Below are positions 40,799-51,378 of a stretch of DNA of 64,000 bases, piece by piece (the stretch's first letter is position 1; each line of letters begins with the position of its first letter). Origin of the DNA: Acutalibacter sp. 1XD8-33 (GTDB taxonomy: Bacteria > Bacillota > Clostridia > Oscillospirales > Acutalibacteraceae); the NCBI RefSeq assembly GCF_003612555.1, contig NZ_RAZF01000006.1, positions 1 through 64,000 of the forward strand. The letters are read 5' to 3'. A program made the position numbers and the translations under genes. The notes beneath the pieces were generated by a model. The model had not been told where the DNA came from. It did no database searches and was given only the letters and a program-made list of their open reading frames with translations.

Positions 40799-41512
40799 TT
40801 ACGATTCGCTGGGTTCGCCCAGGCCAATAGCCGTGTCGATAGGCAAAGAAGCCACAATGCCTTGAGCCTCGCTGCGCATTCCACACTCCTCTGTGATCGC
40901 TTTCATAATGCCCAGCCGGGCCTCTATGGTGGAAATTATCAGAATAATCTCCTTCTCCTCCTGGACCTGGAAGCCCCAGAAACTCATGGCCTCCAGATTA
41001 TTTCCATCCATCACATGACGGCTGTGGAGCACAGAGCCTCCGCTGGCTCCGGCAGCCCGGGCCGCGTCCATTACTTTTTCGCTGTAGCCCTGATTCACCA
41101 CCGCGGCGATGAGGGAGTGCTTGCAGTTCAGCATAATGTTCTCTTCCTTTCCATTGGCGCTTTCCCCGCTGACGGTAGGCTGAAGCATCTTAAAAATCAC
41201 GGTGCTGGCACTGGAAAGCGGCAGGGTAAAGGCTACGCCGCTGCCAGGCATTCCCAAGCCGAGTTGGTCGTGGAGCTTGTGGAGCATTTTGTCTGCCAAA
41301 ACTTTGGGCATGGCGCTGACCAGCACACCTTTGTCAATGCTTCCCAGCCCCAGAATGTCCATCATTTCGCTGGAGGCCGTGCCCACGGCATGAAGCCTGT
41401 ACAGCAGGGGCAGGTGGCCATGATGAAACAGCATTTCTGCCTTGTCGGCCAGCTTTTTGGTAGAAATCAGCAGCAGAACGCGAAGGGAATAGGTTTTTTC
41501 AGCGGGATTCAT
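40799..41512 (-). CDS. Tandem PII-like regulatory protein
   Basis: 237 residues formed by two GlnB-like halves, about 8-115 and 128-232. Each starts with a beta strand of the SLRVLLLIS / HSLIAAVVN type and contains a later STIEARLGIMKAI-like helix. The T-loop tyrosine of classical PII is not evident. PII-like proteins sense ATP/ADP and 2-oxoglutarate or another ligand and bind partner proteins. It lies 246 bases downstream of the DUF1538 membrane protein and beside glnA-gltBD, so it probably regulates that membrane protein according to nitrogen status. A CGCAAAGCC / GGCTTTGCG hairpin (41533-41557) precedes its ribosome site. Confidence 0.75.
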   Translation of the reverse strand: MNPAEKTYSLRVLLLISTKKLADKAEMLFHHGHLPLLYRLHAVGTASSEMMDILGLGSIDKGVLVSAMPKVLADKMLHKLHDQLGLGMPGSGVAFTLPLSSASTVIFKMLQPTVSGESANGKEENIMLNCKHSLIAAVVNQGYSEKVMDAARAAGASGGSVLHSRHVMDGNNLEAMSFWGFQVQEEKEIILIISTIEARLGIMKAITEECGMRSEAQGIVASLPIDTAIGLGEPSES

Positions 41513-41758
41513 CTGTGCGCTCTTTCCTTTCCCGCAAAGCCATTATCCGGCTTTGCGTCAGAGATCAATTCCAACCATCTGGTCATAATAATTATTTGGG
41601 AACCTACGCCCATAATTGGCTTTTCCGCTCTCAGGGAGTTTTTCTATGTTAGCTGAGCACACGGAAGCCAAACACATGCCGGGCCCAGGGACGGATAGTG
41701 TCCGGCGTGACGTGAAGCGGAGCATTACGTCTTATAGTGGCCTGCTTTTGGGGCCGGA

Positions 41759-43285
41759 TCATTCCATCTCGATTTCTACGATATCGTCGGTTTCCTCAGG
41801 CATAATCATAGCAGACTGGGCCTCCTTTTGCAAGCGGGAAAGTTTCCGCTTATACTGGAGCCCCATAATCTGTACGGCGATCAAGGGAGTAAGGGCCACT
41901 AAAGCGATGGCCCCGAAAGCGTCTGTCATCACATTGCCGCCCAAGGTCTGGCAGGCTCCCAGGCAGAGGGGAAGCAAAAAAGTGGATGTCATGGGGCCAC
42001 TGGCCACACCGCCGGAGTCAAAGGCAATGCCCACAAAGATTTTGGGAACAAACCAAGACAGGGCCAGAGCCAGTCCGTATCCCGGAATAATGATATAGTG
42101 GATGGGCAGGCCGGTGAGCACCCGCAGCATGGAGAGCCCCACGCTCACGGACACACCCACAGACAGGCAACGGTTCATAGAGGAGGCGGACACTGTGCCG
42201 TTGGTGACGGACTGCACCTGATGGTTCAAGATCTGTATGGCGGGTTCGGCCTTGACGATAAAATAGCCGATCAGCACACCGATAGGCACCAGCAGCCATT
42301 TTCCGTGGCCAGCGGCCAGTTGGGAGCCCAGCTGGGTTCCCACTGGGGCGAAGCCTACGTTGACCCCGCATAGAAACAGTACCAATCCCAGGGCCGTATA
42401 GCCAAAGCCTACGGCAATGCGCAGCTTCTGCCGGTGCTGATAGCGGTGGGTGATCAGATGAAAAGCCAGGCACATCCCTAGAATGGGCACAATGGAGAGG
42501 AAAACCTCTTTGGCATAGCGGGGTAGCTCAAAGGCAAAGGCCTGGGCTACGTCCCGCATTGTGTCAACCACGACCAAATCCCCGGCGGCATAGGCGGCTT
42601 CTTGAGGATTGAAAAAACAGCCTAAAAGCAGTACTGCCAGAACAGGCCCCACGCTGGACAAGGCCACGAGGCCAAAGCTGTCGCTGGAAGCGTTTTTGTC
42701 TCCCCGGACAGAGGAGAGGCCCACGCCCATAGCCATAATAAAGGGAACCGTGATTGGGCCGGTGGTGACGCCGCCGGAGTCAAATGCTACCGGCAGAAAA
42801 TCTTTTGGCACAAAGAAGGAAAGCGCCAGCAGGCATGCGTAAAGACCTGTGAGAAGAACGGAGAGGCTAACCTTCAGCACGATTCGCACCACTGCCAGAG
42901 CCAGAAAGATGCCTACGCCTACCGCAACGGTAACAATCAGCGTAGAGTTGGGGATGGAGGGCACTTGATTGGAAAGCACTTGCAGATCCGGCTCGGCCAA
43001 AGTAATTAGCGCGCCCATGAGAAAGCTCACCGGCAGAATGACAATCGCCCGTTTTCGCTTGGCGATTTCCACGCCTACGCCCTCGCCTAATGGACTCATG
43101 GCCATTTCGGCGCCCAGCTGAAACATTCCCATGCCCACGATAAGCATGAGCGCGCCCACAAAGAACATCACTACCGTGCCAGTGTCCATGGGCACCAAGA
43201 AAACGCTGACAGCTAATACAATAAAAGTGATAGGGAGGACGGCGGAAAGAGACTCCAGAATTTTTTCTTTTAATTTGGGATTCAT
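41759..43285 (-). CDS. DUF1538 integral membrane protein, probable transporter
   Basis: 508 residues, about 12-14 hydrophobic segments arranged as two homologous halves (about 1-235 and 265-490). Each half contains a VAFDSGGV(T/A)(T/S)GP(I/M)T repeat and a GxSxxxG-like segment. These are DUF1538 hallmarks. The inverted-repeat style and the Gly/Ser/Thr-rich re-entrant motif are those of secondary transporters or channels; the substrate is unknown. The paired PII-like gene and the GS-GOGAT genes next door point to a nitrogenous ion or amino acid. The ATG follows AAAGGAGG. Confidence 0.82.
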   Translation of the reverse strand: MNPKLKEKILESLSAVLPITFIVLAVSVFLVPMDTGTVVMFFVGALMLIVGMGMFQLGAEMAMSPLGEGVGVEIAKRKRAIVILPVSFLMGALITLAEPDLQVLSNQVPSIPNSTLIVTVAVGVGIFLALAVVRIVLKVSLSVLLTGLYACLLALSFFVPKDFLPVAFDSGGVTTGPITVPFIMAMGVGLSSVRGDKNASSDSFGLVALSSVGPVLAVLLLGCFFNPQEAAYAAGDLVVVDTMRDVAQAFAFELPRYAKEVFLSIVPILGMCLAFHLITHRYQHRQKLRIAVGFGYTALGLVLFLCGVNVGFAPVGTQLGSQLAAGHGKWLLVPIGVLIGYFIVKAEPAIQILNHQVQSVTNGTVSASSMNRCLSVGVSVSVGLSMLRVLTGLPIHYIIIPGYGLALALSWFVPKIFVGIAFDSGGVASGPMTSTFLLPLCLGACQTLGGNVMTDAFGAIALVALTPLIAVQIMGLQYKRKLSRLQKEAQSAMIMPEETDDIVEIEME

Positions 43286-43347
43286 ATCCGCCTCCTTTCG
43301 CGAAAAGCAGGGCTGAAATATTTTTACTATGGAAATGTCTTTCTTCT

Positions 43348-43376
43348 ATTTTACCTGAATTAGCTGAAAAAGTAAA
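43348..43376 (-). promoter_or_regulatory. Promoter of the DUF1538-PII operon
   Basis: On the minus strand: TTTACT (43376-43371), 17-base spacer, TAAAAT (43353-43348). The 43286-43649 gap is AT-rich and holds this promoter, the divergent glnA promoter and the leader terminator. I see nothing else in it. Confidence 0.6.
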
Positions 43377-43525
43377 GAAGAATTGAGAGATTTTGCAGAA
43401 CGGGAAATTGCAATGCTATTTTCCTAAATGAATTTTAAAAGCGAGTGGATTTCACAAAATGAGGCTTGCTTGGGGGAAAAAAGGGAGAAAATGCAATAAA
43501 CTTTAAAGAGCTATGCAAAATCTTC

Positions 43526-43553
43526 TTGACAATTCAGGAAAAAGCGATATACT
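43526..43553 (+). promoter_or_regulatory. Promoter of glnA
   Basis: TTGACA (43526-43531), 16-base spacer, TATACT (43548-43553). Transcription should begin near 43560. Confidence 0.75.
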
Positions 43554-43575
43554 GGTACTATAAACAGGTGAGAGC

Positions 43576-43614
43576 AAAGGCGTTCTACCCCGAGGGGGAG
43601 GAGCGCCTTTTTTC
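43576..43614 (+). terminator. Leader terminator / attenuator upstream of glnA
   Basis: AAAGGCG (43576-43582) pairs with CGCCTTT (43604-43610), with an inner CCCCGAGGGG helix, followed by TTTTTTC. It sits between the glnA promoter and its start codon, so transcripts must read through it. This implies antitermination or attenuation control. Confidence 0.65.
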
Positions 43615-43649
43615 TGTAAACGCCGCAGACAAAGAAAGGGGAACTTATT

Positions 43650-44981
43650 ATGGCTTACACCAAAGATGACATCGTCCGCATCGTGAAAGAAGAGGATGTG
43701 AAATTTATCCGGATGCAGTTTACGGATATTTTCGGACAGCTGAAGAACGTGGCCATTACCGCGTCGCAGGTGGAAAAAGCTGTCAACAATCAAATCATGA
43801 TTGACGGTTCGTCCATTGAAGGATTTGTTCGTATCAACGAGTCCGACCAATACCTCTACCCCGACCTGGATAGCTTTGTAATATTTCCATGGAGGCCCCA
43901 GCACGGTAAAGTGGCCCGGCTGATCTGCGACGTGTACAACCCGGACGGCACCCCCTTTGTGGGCGACCCCCGGGGCGTACTCCACCGGGCCCTGGAAAAG
44001 GCCAAGGCCATGGGCTACGACGAGTTCAACGTGGGCCCGGAGGCGGAGTTCTTTCTGTTCCAGACCGACGAGGACGGCAAGCCTACCACCCAGACCAACG
44101 ACGAGGCTGGCTACTTCGACCTGGGCCCCCTGGACCACGGGGAGTCCACCCGCCGGGAGATCTGCCTGGCCCTGGAGAATATGGGCTACGAGATCGAGGC
44201 CAGCCATCACGAGGTGGCGGTGGGCCAGCATGAGATCGACTTCAAGTACGCCGACGCCCTCCAGTGTGCCGACAAGGTGATGACCTTCAAGCTGGCGGTG
44301 AAGGTGCTGGCCCAGAAGAACGGCCTGCACGCCACATTTATGCCCAAGCCCATCTTCGGCATCAACGGCTCCGGGATGCACACCAACATGTCCCTGTTCC
44401 GCCAGGGGAGGAACGCGTTCTACGACGAGAGCGACCCCAAGGGCCTCTCCAAGGAGGCCTACGCCTTCATCGCCGGGATTCTGGCCCATATGAAGGGCAT
44501 GGCCGCCATCACCAACCCTCTGGTGAACTCCTACAAGCGGCTGGTTCCCGGCTACGAGGCCCCCTGTTACATGGCCTGGTCCGCCTCCAACCGCTCCGCC
44601 CTGATTCGCATCCCCGCCGCCAGGGGCCAGGCCACCCGCGTGGAGCTGCGCTGCCCGGACCCGGCCTGCAACCCCTACCTGTCTCTGGCGGTGTGCCTTG
44701 CCGCCGGGCTGGACGGCATTGAGAAGGGCATGACCCCGCCCCCGGAAATCACGGAGAACATCTTTGCCATGACCCCGGCGGAGCGCACGGCCAGGGGCAT
44801 CGAGAGCCTGCCGGGCTCTCTGGAGGAGGCTCTCGTGAGCCTCAAGCAGGACCAGCTGGTGCTGGATACCCTGGGGGCCCACGTGGCCGGGCAGTACATC
44901 GCCGGAAAAGAGGCCGAGTGGGACGAGTACCGCACCCGGGTGTCCAGCTGGGAGCGGGATAAGTACATGATCAACTACTAG
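43650..44981 (+). CDS. glnA: Glutamine synthetase, type I alpha
   Basis: 443 residues, the GSI-alpha length without the adenylylation segment. [32 protein letters not shown], the ATP-binding [31 protein letters not shown], and the Arg-flap region around [19 protein letters not shown]. It makes glutamine from glutamate, ammonia and ATP as a dodecamer and should be feedback-inhibited by glutamine. The ATG follows AAAGGGG. Its transcript passes a leader terminator. gltB and gltD lie downstream. Confidence 0.96.
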   Translation: MAYTKDDIVRIVKEEDVKFIRMQFTDIFGQLKNVAITASQVEKAVNNQIMIDGSSIEGFVRINESDQYLYPDLDSFVIFPWRPQHGKVARLICDVYNPDGTPFVGDPRGVLHRALEKAKAMGYDEFNVGPEAEFFLFQTDEDGKPTTQTNDEAGYFDLGPLDHGESTRREICLALENMGYEIEASHHEVAVGQHEIDFKYADALQCADKVMTFKLAVKVLAQKNGLHATFMPKPIFGINGSGMHTNMSLFRQGRNAFYDESDPKGLSKEAYAFIAGILAHMKGMAAITNPLVNSYKRLVPGYEAPCYMAWSASNRSALIRIPAARGQATRVELRCPDPACNPYLSLAVCLAAGLDGIEKGMTPPPEITENIFAMTPAERTARGIESLPGSLEEALVSLKQDQLVLDTLGAHVAGQYIAGKEAEWDEYRTRVSSWERDKYMINY

Positions 44982-45039
44982 AGCTTTTGGGGATTTTATT
45001 TTTAAGTGTTACACGGCCTTCGCCGCAAAGGACGCGGCT

Positions 45040-45212
45040 ACGGCAAGGTCGTGGGACGCTGTCCCACACCCTGCAACCTTTGAAAAGGTTGACGAAACTT
45101 TTACACTGGTCAGCTTTGCGCGCCCAATGAACCATTTGCGCGGTCCAGGGGCGTTAGGCCCCTGGTGGGGTTCTTAGGGGCAACGCCCCTAAGCCGCCGG
45201 AGGCCTTCCAAT
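45040..45212 (+). repeat. Mosaic intergenic repeat, copy F
   Basis: GTGGGAC / GTCCCAC hairpin (45050-45066), CAACCTTTGAAAAGGTTG palindrome, GACGAAACTTTTAC, CCAGGGGC / GGCCCCTGG (45145-45165), and CTTAGGGGC / GCCCCTAAG (45174-45194) with the trailing GCCGCCGGAGGCC. Parts match copies A, B, D and 1440-1530. Hairpins 1 and 2 are lacking. It occupies most of the 44982-45296 gap. A further AGACGGGCATTTC / GGAATGCCCATCT hairpin (45226-45259) lies just ahead of gltB. Confidence 0.72.
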
Positions 45213-45296
45213 ACTCAAGAAAGACGGGCATTTCACCGGGAATGTGGAATGCCCATCTCTCGCTATCTGCAAATACAGCCGAAAAGAGGGTTTTCT

Positions 45297-48200
45297 ATGA
45301 CGAACAATCGGAGCAATCCCCATGCCGCTCCGCTGTATGATCCCCGTTTTGAGCATGACGCCTGCGGGATTGGGGCGGTGGTAGACATCAGGGGTCGGGC
45401 CAGCCACCAGACTGTGGACGACGCCCTGAAAATTGTGGAGAAGCTGGAGCACCGCGCAGGAAAGGACGCCGAGGGAAAAACCGGCGATGGCGTGGGTATT
45501 CTGCTGCAAATTTCCCATAAATTTTTTGAGAAGGCCACGAAGAGCCTGGGCTTCTCCCTGGGCGGGCCCAGGGACTATGGGGTGGGCATGTTTTTCTTTC
45601 CCCAGAATGTCCTGCGGCGAAACCGGGCCAAGAAAATGTTCGAAATCATCGTGGAGAAAGAGGGAATGGAATTCCTGGGGTGGCGCACAGTGCCGGTGGA
45701 AACCAGCGCCCTGGGCCACAAGGCGCTGGCGAAAATGCCCTGTATCCAGCAGGCCTTTGTAAAGCGTCCGGAGGGTGTGAAACGGGGGCTGGATTTTGAC
45801 CGCAGGCTTTACGTGGTCCGCCGGGTATTTGAGCAGTCCAATGACAACAGCTATGTGCCCTCGCTGTCCAGCAGGACAATTGTATATAAAGGGATGTTTT
45901 TGGTGGAGCAGCTGCGGCGCTTCTACCTGGATCTGCAAGACCCGGATTACGAATCCGCTATCGCTCTGGTGCACTCCCGCTTTTCCACCAATACCAACCC
46001 CTCCTGGGAGCGGGCCCATCCCAACCGATTCATTCTCCATAACGGGGAGATCAACACGATTCGGGGAAACGTGGACCGAATGCTGGCCCGGGAGGAAACC
46101 ATGCATGCCGCTGTGTGGGAGGACGATATGGACAAGGTGCTTCCGGTGGTGAACGTGGCTGGGTCCGATTCCGCCATGCTGGACAATACCTTGGAATTTC
46201 TGGTGATGAGCGGCATGGACCTGCCCTTGGCGGTGATGGTGGCCATTCCAGAGCCCTGGCAGAATAACCAAACCATCACCCGGGCCCGCCGGGATCTGTA
46301 CCAATATTATGCCGTGATGATGGAGCCTTGGGACGGCCCGGCCTCAATTCTTTTTTCTGACGGCGATCAGGTGGGCGCGGTACTGGACCGCAGCGGCCTG
46401 CGGCCTTCCCGATACTATATCACCGATGATGGTCGACTGATCCTTGCCTCTGAGGTAGGGGTGCTGGACATTTCCCCGGAGCATATTATAAAAAAATCCC
46501 GGCTGGAGCCAGGGAAAATGCTGCTGATAGACACGGTTCAGGGGCGGATCCTGGATGATGAAGAAATCAAAGAAGCCTATGCCGCCCGGAACCCTTATGG
46601 CGAGTGGCTGGACCGAAACCTGGTGCGCCTGCGGGATCTACCCATTCCCAACAAGCGGGTGGAGGGGTATGGGCCCGGTGAGATCGCCCGGCTGCAAAAG
46701 GCTTTCGGCTATACTTATGAGGACGTGAAATCCGCCATCCTGCCCATGGCCTTGACCGGGGCGGAGAGCACGGCTTCCATGGGCGTGGATGTTCCTCTGG
46801 CAGTGCTTTCGGGGCATAACCAGCCTTTGTTCAATTACTTCAAGCAGATGTTTGCCCAGGTAACAAATCCGCCCATTGACGCCATTCGAGAAGAGATTGT
46901 CACAGACACGACGGTGTATATTGGGGATGACGGGAATCTCCTGGAAGAGCAGGGGGAGAACTGCCGGGTGCTCCAGGTGGGAAATCCCATTCTCACCTCT
47001 GTGGACTTGATGAAGATCCGCGCCATGAATCGACCGGGCTTTCGAGTGGAGACAGTATCCATCCTGTACTATAAGAATACGCCCTTGAAGCGGGCTCTGG
47101 ACCAGATGCTCATCGCCGGGGACCGGGCCTACCGGAGCGGGGCCAATATTATCATTCTCTCGGACAAAGGCGTGGACGAGAACCATGTGGCGATTCCCTC
47201 TCTGCTGGCGGTATCCGCCATGGAGCAGCATCTGGTGCGGACGAAAAAGCGCACGGCGGTTTCCGTAATTCTGGAGTCCGCCGAGCCCCGGGACGTGCAC
47301 CATTTCGCCACCCTTTTGGGCTATGGGGCCCGGGCCATCAACCCTTATCTGGCCCAGGCCACCATCGAGTCTCTCATCAGCCAGGGACTTTTGGATAAGG
47401 ATCCCCATGCCGCAATAGACGACTACAATTCCGCCATCCTCCATGGCATTGTGAAGATCGCCTCCAAAATGGGCATTTCTACCGTGCAGTCCTACCAGTC
47501 TGCCCAGATTTTTGAGGCGGTGGGCATTGACAGAGCAGTGATCGACGAGTACTTCACCAACACCGTCTCCCGGGTGGGGGGTATCGGTCTAAAGCAAATC
47601 GAGGAGCTGGTAGACAGCAGCCATTCTCGGGCCTTCGATCCCCTGGGACTTGCTGCGGACGAAACCCTGGATTCTGTTGGAATGCACAAGGCCCGGGCGG
47701 GACAGGAGGATCACCTTTACAATCCCCAGACCATCCACCTGCTTCAGGAATCCACCCGCCGGGGGGATTACGCCCTCTTCAAGGAGTACACCGCCCTGGT
47801 GGACGACGAGACCCGGCCCCACACCCTGCGGGGGCTGCTGGAGATGCGCTACGCTGAGACGCCTCTGCCTCTCGATGAGGTGGAAAGCGTGGATTCCATT
47901 GTGAAGCGCTTTAAAACCGGGGCCATGAGCTACGGCTCGATTTCAGAGGAGGCCCACGAGTGCCTGGCAAAAGCCATGAATCGATTGGGAGGAAAGTCCA
48001 ATTCGGGAGAGGGAGGCGAACGGCCCGAGCGGCTGAAATCCGACGCCTGTTCCGCCATCAAGCAGGTGGCTTCCGGAAGATTTGGCGTTACCAGCGAATA
48101 TCTGACCTCCGCACAGGAAATCCAGATCAAAATGGCGCAAGGCGCCAAGCCAGGCGAGGGAGGGCATCTGCCGGGGAAAAAGGTATACCCCTGGATTGCC

Positions 48201-49838
48201 CAAACCCGCTACTCCACTCCGGGCGTCTCCCTGATCTCCCCGCCGCCCCATCACGATATCTATTCCATCGAGGATCTGGCCCAGCTGATCTACGACTTGA
48301 AAAACGCCAACCGGCGCGCCAGGATTTCCGTAAAGCTGGTGAGCGAGGCGGGGGTAGGCACCATCGCGGCGGGTGTGGCCAAGGCCGGAGCCCAGGTGGT
48401 GCTAATTTCCGGCTATGACGGCGGTACTGGCGCCGCGCCCCGCACCTCTATCCATCACGCGGGTCTGCCCTGGGAGCTGGGACTGGCGGAAGCTCATCAG
48501 ACCTTGATTCAGAACGAGCTGCGTTCCCGGGTGGCGCTGGAAGCTGACGGCAAACTCATGAGCGGCCGGGACGTAGCCATAGCCTGTATGCTGGGGGCAG
48601 AGGAATTCGGATTTGCCACGGCTCCCCTGGTCACCATGGGCTGCGTGATGATGCGGGTGTGCAACCTGGATACCTGCCCGGTGGGAATTGCCACCCAGAA
48701 TCCGGAGCTGCGCAAACGATTTCGGGGCAAGCCGGAATATGTGATGAACTTTATGCGTTTTATCGCCCAGGAGCTGCGGGAGCATATGGCGAAGCTGGGC
48801 GTGCGCACTGTGGAAGAGCTGGTGGGTCGTACTGATCTTTTAGAGATGCGGGAGCACGCGGTAAACGCGCGGGACGCGCTGGTGGATTTGTCTGCCATTT
48901 TGGAGAATCCCTATGCGGGCGAGGAATGCAAAAGGCATTTCGACCCCCAGGATGCCTATGATTTCCAACTGGAAAGGACCGCGGATTTGCGGACATTGGA
49001 GAAAGAGCTGGAATCCGCCCTGGAAAAGGGAGAGAAGGCGGAGCTCCATCTGCGAATTACATCTACAGACCGGAGCTTAGGAACCATTTTGGGCTCGGAT
49101 ATCACCCGCCTTCATGGAAGCACACTGCCGGAGGACACCTTTACGGTGAAATGCGCCGGCGGCGGGGGGCAGTCCTTCGGAGCGTTTATTCCCAAGGGGC
49201 TCACCCTGGAACTGGAGGGCGACGCCAACGACTATTTTGGCAAAGGCCTTTCCGGCGGGAAATTAGTGGTATATCCGCCGAAGGACTCTCTCTTTCCGGC
49301 GGAAGAAAATATCATCATCGGCAACGTAGCCCTTTATGGAGCCACTTCTGGCAGGGCTTTTATCAATGGTATGGCGGGAGAACGGTTTGCCGTACGGAAT
49401 TCTGGGGCGGTTGCCGTGGTGGAAGGCGTGGGCGGCCACGGCTGTGAGTATATGACCGGAGGCCGGGTAGTGGTTCTGGGGCCCATCGGACATAATTTTG
49501 CCGCAGGCATGAGCGGGGGTGTAGCCTATGTGTGGGATGAAAACAGAGACCTCTATCTAAGGGTGAATAAAGCTTTGGTAGCTATAGAGCCTGTAGCTGA
49601 AAAGCATGATATGGAAGAGCTGCGGGATCTGATTGCCCAGCACTTTAGCACGACAGGATCTCCCAGAGCGGGGAAAATACTGGCGGACTTCTCCGCTAAC
49701 GTCCGGCATTTCAAGAAGATCCTGCCCTATGACTATGACCGGATGCTGCGTACGGCCGCCCAGTTTGAGGAGCGTGGCATGAGCCGCGTTGAGGCGGAAG
49801 AAGAGGCGTTCTACGCCATCACAAAAGGAGGGATTTGA
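45297..49838 (+). CDS. gltB: Glutamate synthase large subunit
   Basis: 1513 residues. A 22-residue propeptide precedes the nucleophile C23 (HDACGIGAV) of the class II glutamine amidotransferase domain. Next come the central domain and the FMN synthase domain with GKSNSGEGGE, VSEAGVGTIAAG and the 3Fe-4S cysteines in GCVMMRVCNLDTCPVG. A C-terminal GXGXG beta-helix (GGRVVVLGPIGHNFAAGM) follows. It converts glutamine and 2-oxoglutarate to two glutamates. The ATG at 45297 is set by the propeptide length; an upstream in-frame start at 45165 lies in repeat DNA. gltD follows. Confidence 0.95.
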   Translation: MTNNRSNPHAAPLYDPRFEHDACGIGAVVDIRGRASHQTVDDALKIVEKLEHRAGKDAEGKTGDGVGILLQISHKFFEKATKSLGFSLGGPRDYGVGMFFFPQNVLRRNRAKKMFEIIVEKEGMEFLGWRTVPVETSALGHKALAKMPCIQQAFVKRPEGVKRGLDFDRRLYVVRRVFEQSNDNSYVPSLSSRTIVYKGMFLVEQLRRFYLDLQDPDYESAIALVHSRFSTNTNPSWERAHPNRFILHNGEINTIRGNVDRMLAREETMHAAVWEDDMDKVLPVVNVAGSDSAMLDNTLEFLVMSGMDLPLAVMVAIPEPWQNNQTITRARRDLYQYYAVMMEPWDGPASILFSDGDQVGAVLDRSGLRPSRYYITDDGRLILASEVGVLDISPEHIIKKSRLEPGKMLLIDTVQGRILDDEEIKEAYAARNPYGEWLDRNLVRLRDLPIPNKRVEGYGPGEIARLQKAFGYTYEDVKSAILPMALTGAESTASMGVDVPLAVLSGHNQPLFNYFKQMFAQVTNPPIDAIREEIVTDTTVYIGDDGNLLEEQGENCRVLQVGNPILTSVDLMKIRAMNRPGFRVETVSILYYKNTPLKRALDQMLIAGDRAYRSGANIIILSDKGVDENHVAIPSLLAVSAMEQHLVRTKKRTAVSVILESAEPRDVHHFATLLGYGARAINPYLAQATIESLISQGLLDKDPHAAIDDYNSAILHGIVKIASKMGISTVQSYQSAQIFEAVGIDRAVIDEYFTNTVSRVGGIGLKQIEELVDSSHSRAFDPLGLAADETLDSVGMHKARAGQEDHLYNPQTIHLLQESTRRGDYALFKEYTALVDDETRPHTLRGLLEMRYAETPLPLDEVESVDSIVKRFKTGAMSYGSISEEAHECLAKAMNRLGGKSNSGEGGERPERLKSDACSAIKQVASGRFGVTSEYLTSAQEIQIKMAQGAKPGEGGHLPGKKVYPWIAQTRYSTPGVSLISPPPHHDIYSIEDLAQLIYDLKNANRRARISVKLVSEAGVGTIAAGVAKAGAQVVLISGYDGGTGAAPRTSIHHAGLPWELGLAEAHQTLIQNELRSRVALEADGKLMSGRDVAIACMLGAEEFGFATAPLVTMGCVMMRVCNLDTCPVGIATQNPELRKRFRGKPEYVMNFMRFIAQELREHMAKLGVRTVEELVGRTDLLEMREHAVNARDALVDLSAILENPYAGEECKRHFDPQDAYDFQLERTADLRTLEKELESALEKGEKAELHLRITSTDRSLGTILGSDITRLHGSTLPEDTFTVKCAGGGGQSFGAFIPKGLTLELEGDANDYFGKGLSGGKLVVYPPKDSLFPAEENIIIGNVALYGATSGRAFINGMAGERFAVRNSGAVAVVEGVGGHGCEYMTGGRVVVLGPIGHNFAAGMSGGVAYVWDENRDLYLRVNKALVAIEPVAEKHDMEELRDLIAQHFSTTGSPRAGKILADFSANVRHFKKILPYDYDRMLRTAAQFEERGMSRVEAEEEAFYAITKGGI

Positions 49839-49840
49839 TC

Positions 49841-51319
49841 ATGGGAAAGCCCACCGGATTTTTGGAGTATGTCCGCAGGGGAAACCCGGCGCAGGCCCCG
49901 GCGGATCGGGTAAAGCACTGGAAGGAGTTCCACCCGCCGCTGCCCCAGGAGGAGCGCCGCCGCCAGGGCGGTCGGTGCATGGAGTGCGGCGTGCCTTTCT
50001 GTCAGTCCGGCGTACAGTTGGCGGGCATGTTCACCGGGTGCCCTCTCCACAATTTAATTCCAGAGTGGAATGATCTGATCTATACAGGCAGTCTGGATCT
50101 AGCCTATGAACGCCTGCGAAAGACCAACAATTTTCCGGAGTTCACAGGGCGGGTGTGCCCGGCGCTGTGTGAAGCGGCCTGCACCTGTGGTTTACACGGA
50201 GATCCGGTGACGGTTCGGGAAAACGAACTGGGCGTGGCAGAGGATGCCTGGGAGCGGGGTAGAATGATGCCCCGGCCGCCTCAAGTCCACACAGGAAAGC
50301 GGGTAGCGGTTGTGGGGTCTGGCCCGGCCGGACTTGCCGCAGCCGATCAGCTGAACCGCCGGGGGCACAGCGTCACGGTGTTTGAACGGGATGACCGCCC
50401 CGGTGGGCTCCTCATGTACGGTATTCCCAATATGAAGCTGGAAAAGGAAGTCGTGAGCCGCCGGATAAACCTGATGACGGAGGAGGGGGTGGAATTTCAC
50501 ACGGGCGTGGATGTGGGCAGGACCATGGACGCCAAGGAGCTGCTGGAGAGCTTTGACGCTATCGTTCTTTGCTGTGGGGCCAGGCAGCCTCGGGATCTTG
50601 ACGTGGCCAACCGAGAGGCCGAGGGAGTGTATTTCGCGGTGGAGTACCTCTCCGCCGTGACCCGCAACCTGCTGGACTCCGGCCTCAAGGACGACAGATG
50701 TCCCAGCGCCAAAGGCAAGCGCGTGGTGGTTGTTGGCGGAGGGGATACCGGTAATGATTGTGTGGGCACGGCCATTCGTCAGGGATGCAGGTCTGTGGTC
50801 CAGCTGGAAATGATGCCCAAGCCGCCGGACAGGAGAGGAGAGGACAATCCCTGGCCCCAGTGGCCTAGGATCTCCAAAACCGATTACGGCCAGGAAGAGG
50901 CGGCTGCCCTGTTTGGTCAGGATCCCCGGCAATATCAAACCACTGTGAAAGAGCTGAAAACGGACGCCGAAGGCCGTCTGAGGTCGGCGATTACCGTCAA
51001 AATGAAAGTGAAAATGGAAAATGGCCGTGTGGCGGTAAGCGAAATTGCCGGAACAGAAGAAGAGCTGCCCTGCGAGATGCTGCTGATTGCGGCAGGATTC
51101 TTGGGATGCGAGGACTATGTGCCCCAAGCCTTTGGCGTGGAAACCAGCGCCCGCTCTGTGGTAGATACTGTTTCCGGGAGCTATGCCACCAAGGTGGAGA
51201 AGGTGTTCGCCGCAGGCGATATGCGCCGGGGCCAGTCCTTGGTGGTGTGGGGAATTGCCGAAGGCCGGGGTGTAGCCCGCCAGGTGGACGAATATCTCAT
51301 GGGATATACCAACTTGTAG
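49841..51319 (+). CDS. gltD: Glutamate synthase small subunit
   Basis: 492 residues. N-terminal 4Fe-4S binding region ([37 protein letters not shown]), then FAD-binding [17 protein letters not shown] and NADPH-binding [13 protein letters not shown], and a C-terminal [14 protein letters not shown]. It passes electrons from NADPH to GltB. The ATG follows AAAGGAGGG, two bases after the gltB stop. Confidence 0.95.
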   Translation: MGKPTGFLEYVRRGNPAQAPADRVKHWKEFHPPLPQEERRRQGGRCMECGVPFCQSGVQLAGMFTGCPLHNLIPEWNDLIYTGSLDLAYERLRKTNNFPEFTGRVCPALCEAACTCGLHGDPVTVRENELGVAEDAWERGRMMPRPPQVHTGKRVAVVGSGPAGLAAADQLNRRGHSVTVFERDDRPGGLLMYGIPNMKLEKEVVSRRINLMTEEGVEFHTGVDVGRTMDAKELLESFDAIVLCCGARQPRDLDVANREAEGVYFAVEYLSAVTRNLLDSGLKDDRCPSAKGKRVVVVGGGDTGNDCVGTAIRQGCRSVVQLEMMPKPPDRRGEDNPWPQWPRISKTDYGQEEAAALFGQDPRQYQTTVKELKTDAEGRLRSAITVKMKVKMENGRVAVSEIAGTEEELPCEMLLIAAGFLGCEDYVPQAFGVETSARSVVDTVSGSYATKVEKVFAAGDMRRGQSLVVWGIAEGRGVARQVDEYLMGYTNL

Positions 51320-51339
51320 GGAAGTGCTCATTCCAAAAG

Positions 51340-51378
51340 GAAAGGCGCCTTAGAGTGCAGACTCGAAGGCGCCTTTTG
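51340..51378 (+). terminator. Rho-independent terminator of gltBD
   Basis: AAAGGCGCCTT (51341-51351) / AAGGCGCCTTT (51366-51376), followed by TGTCC; an 11-bp perfect stem with a short T-run. Confidence 0.75.
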
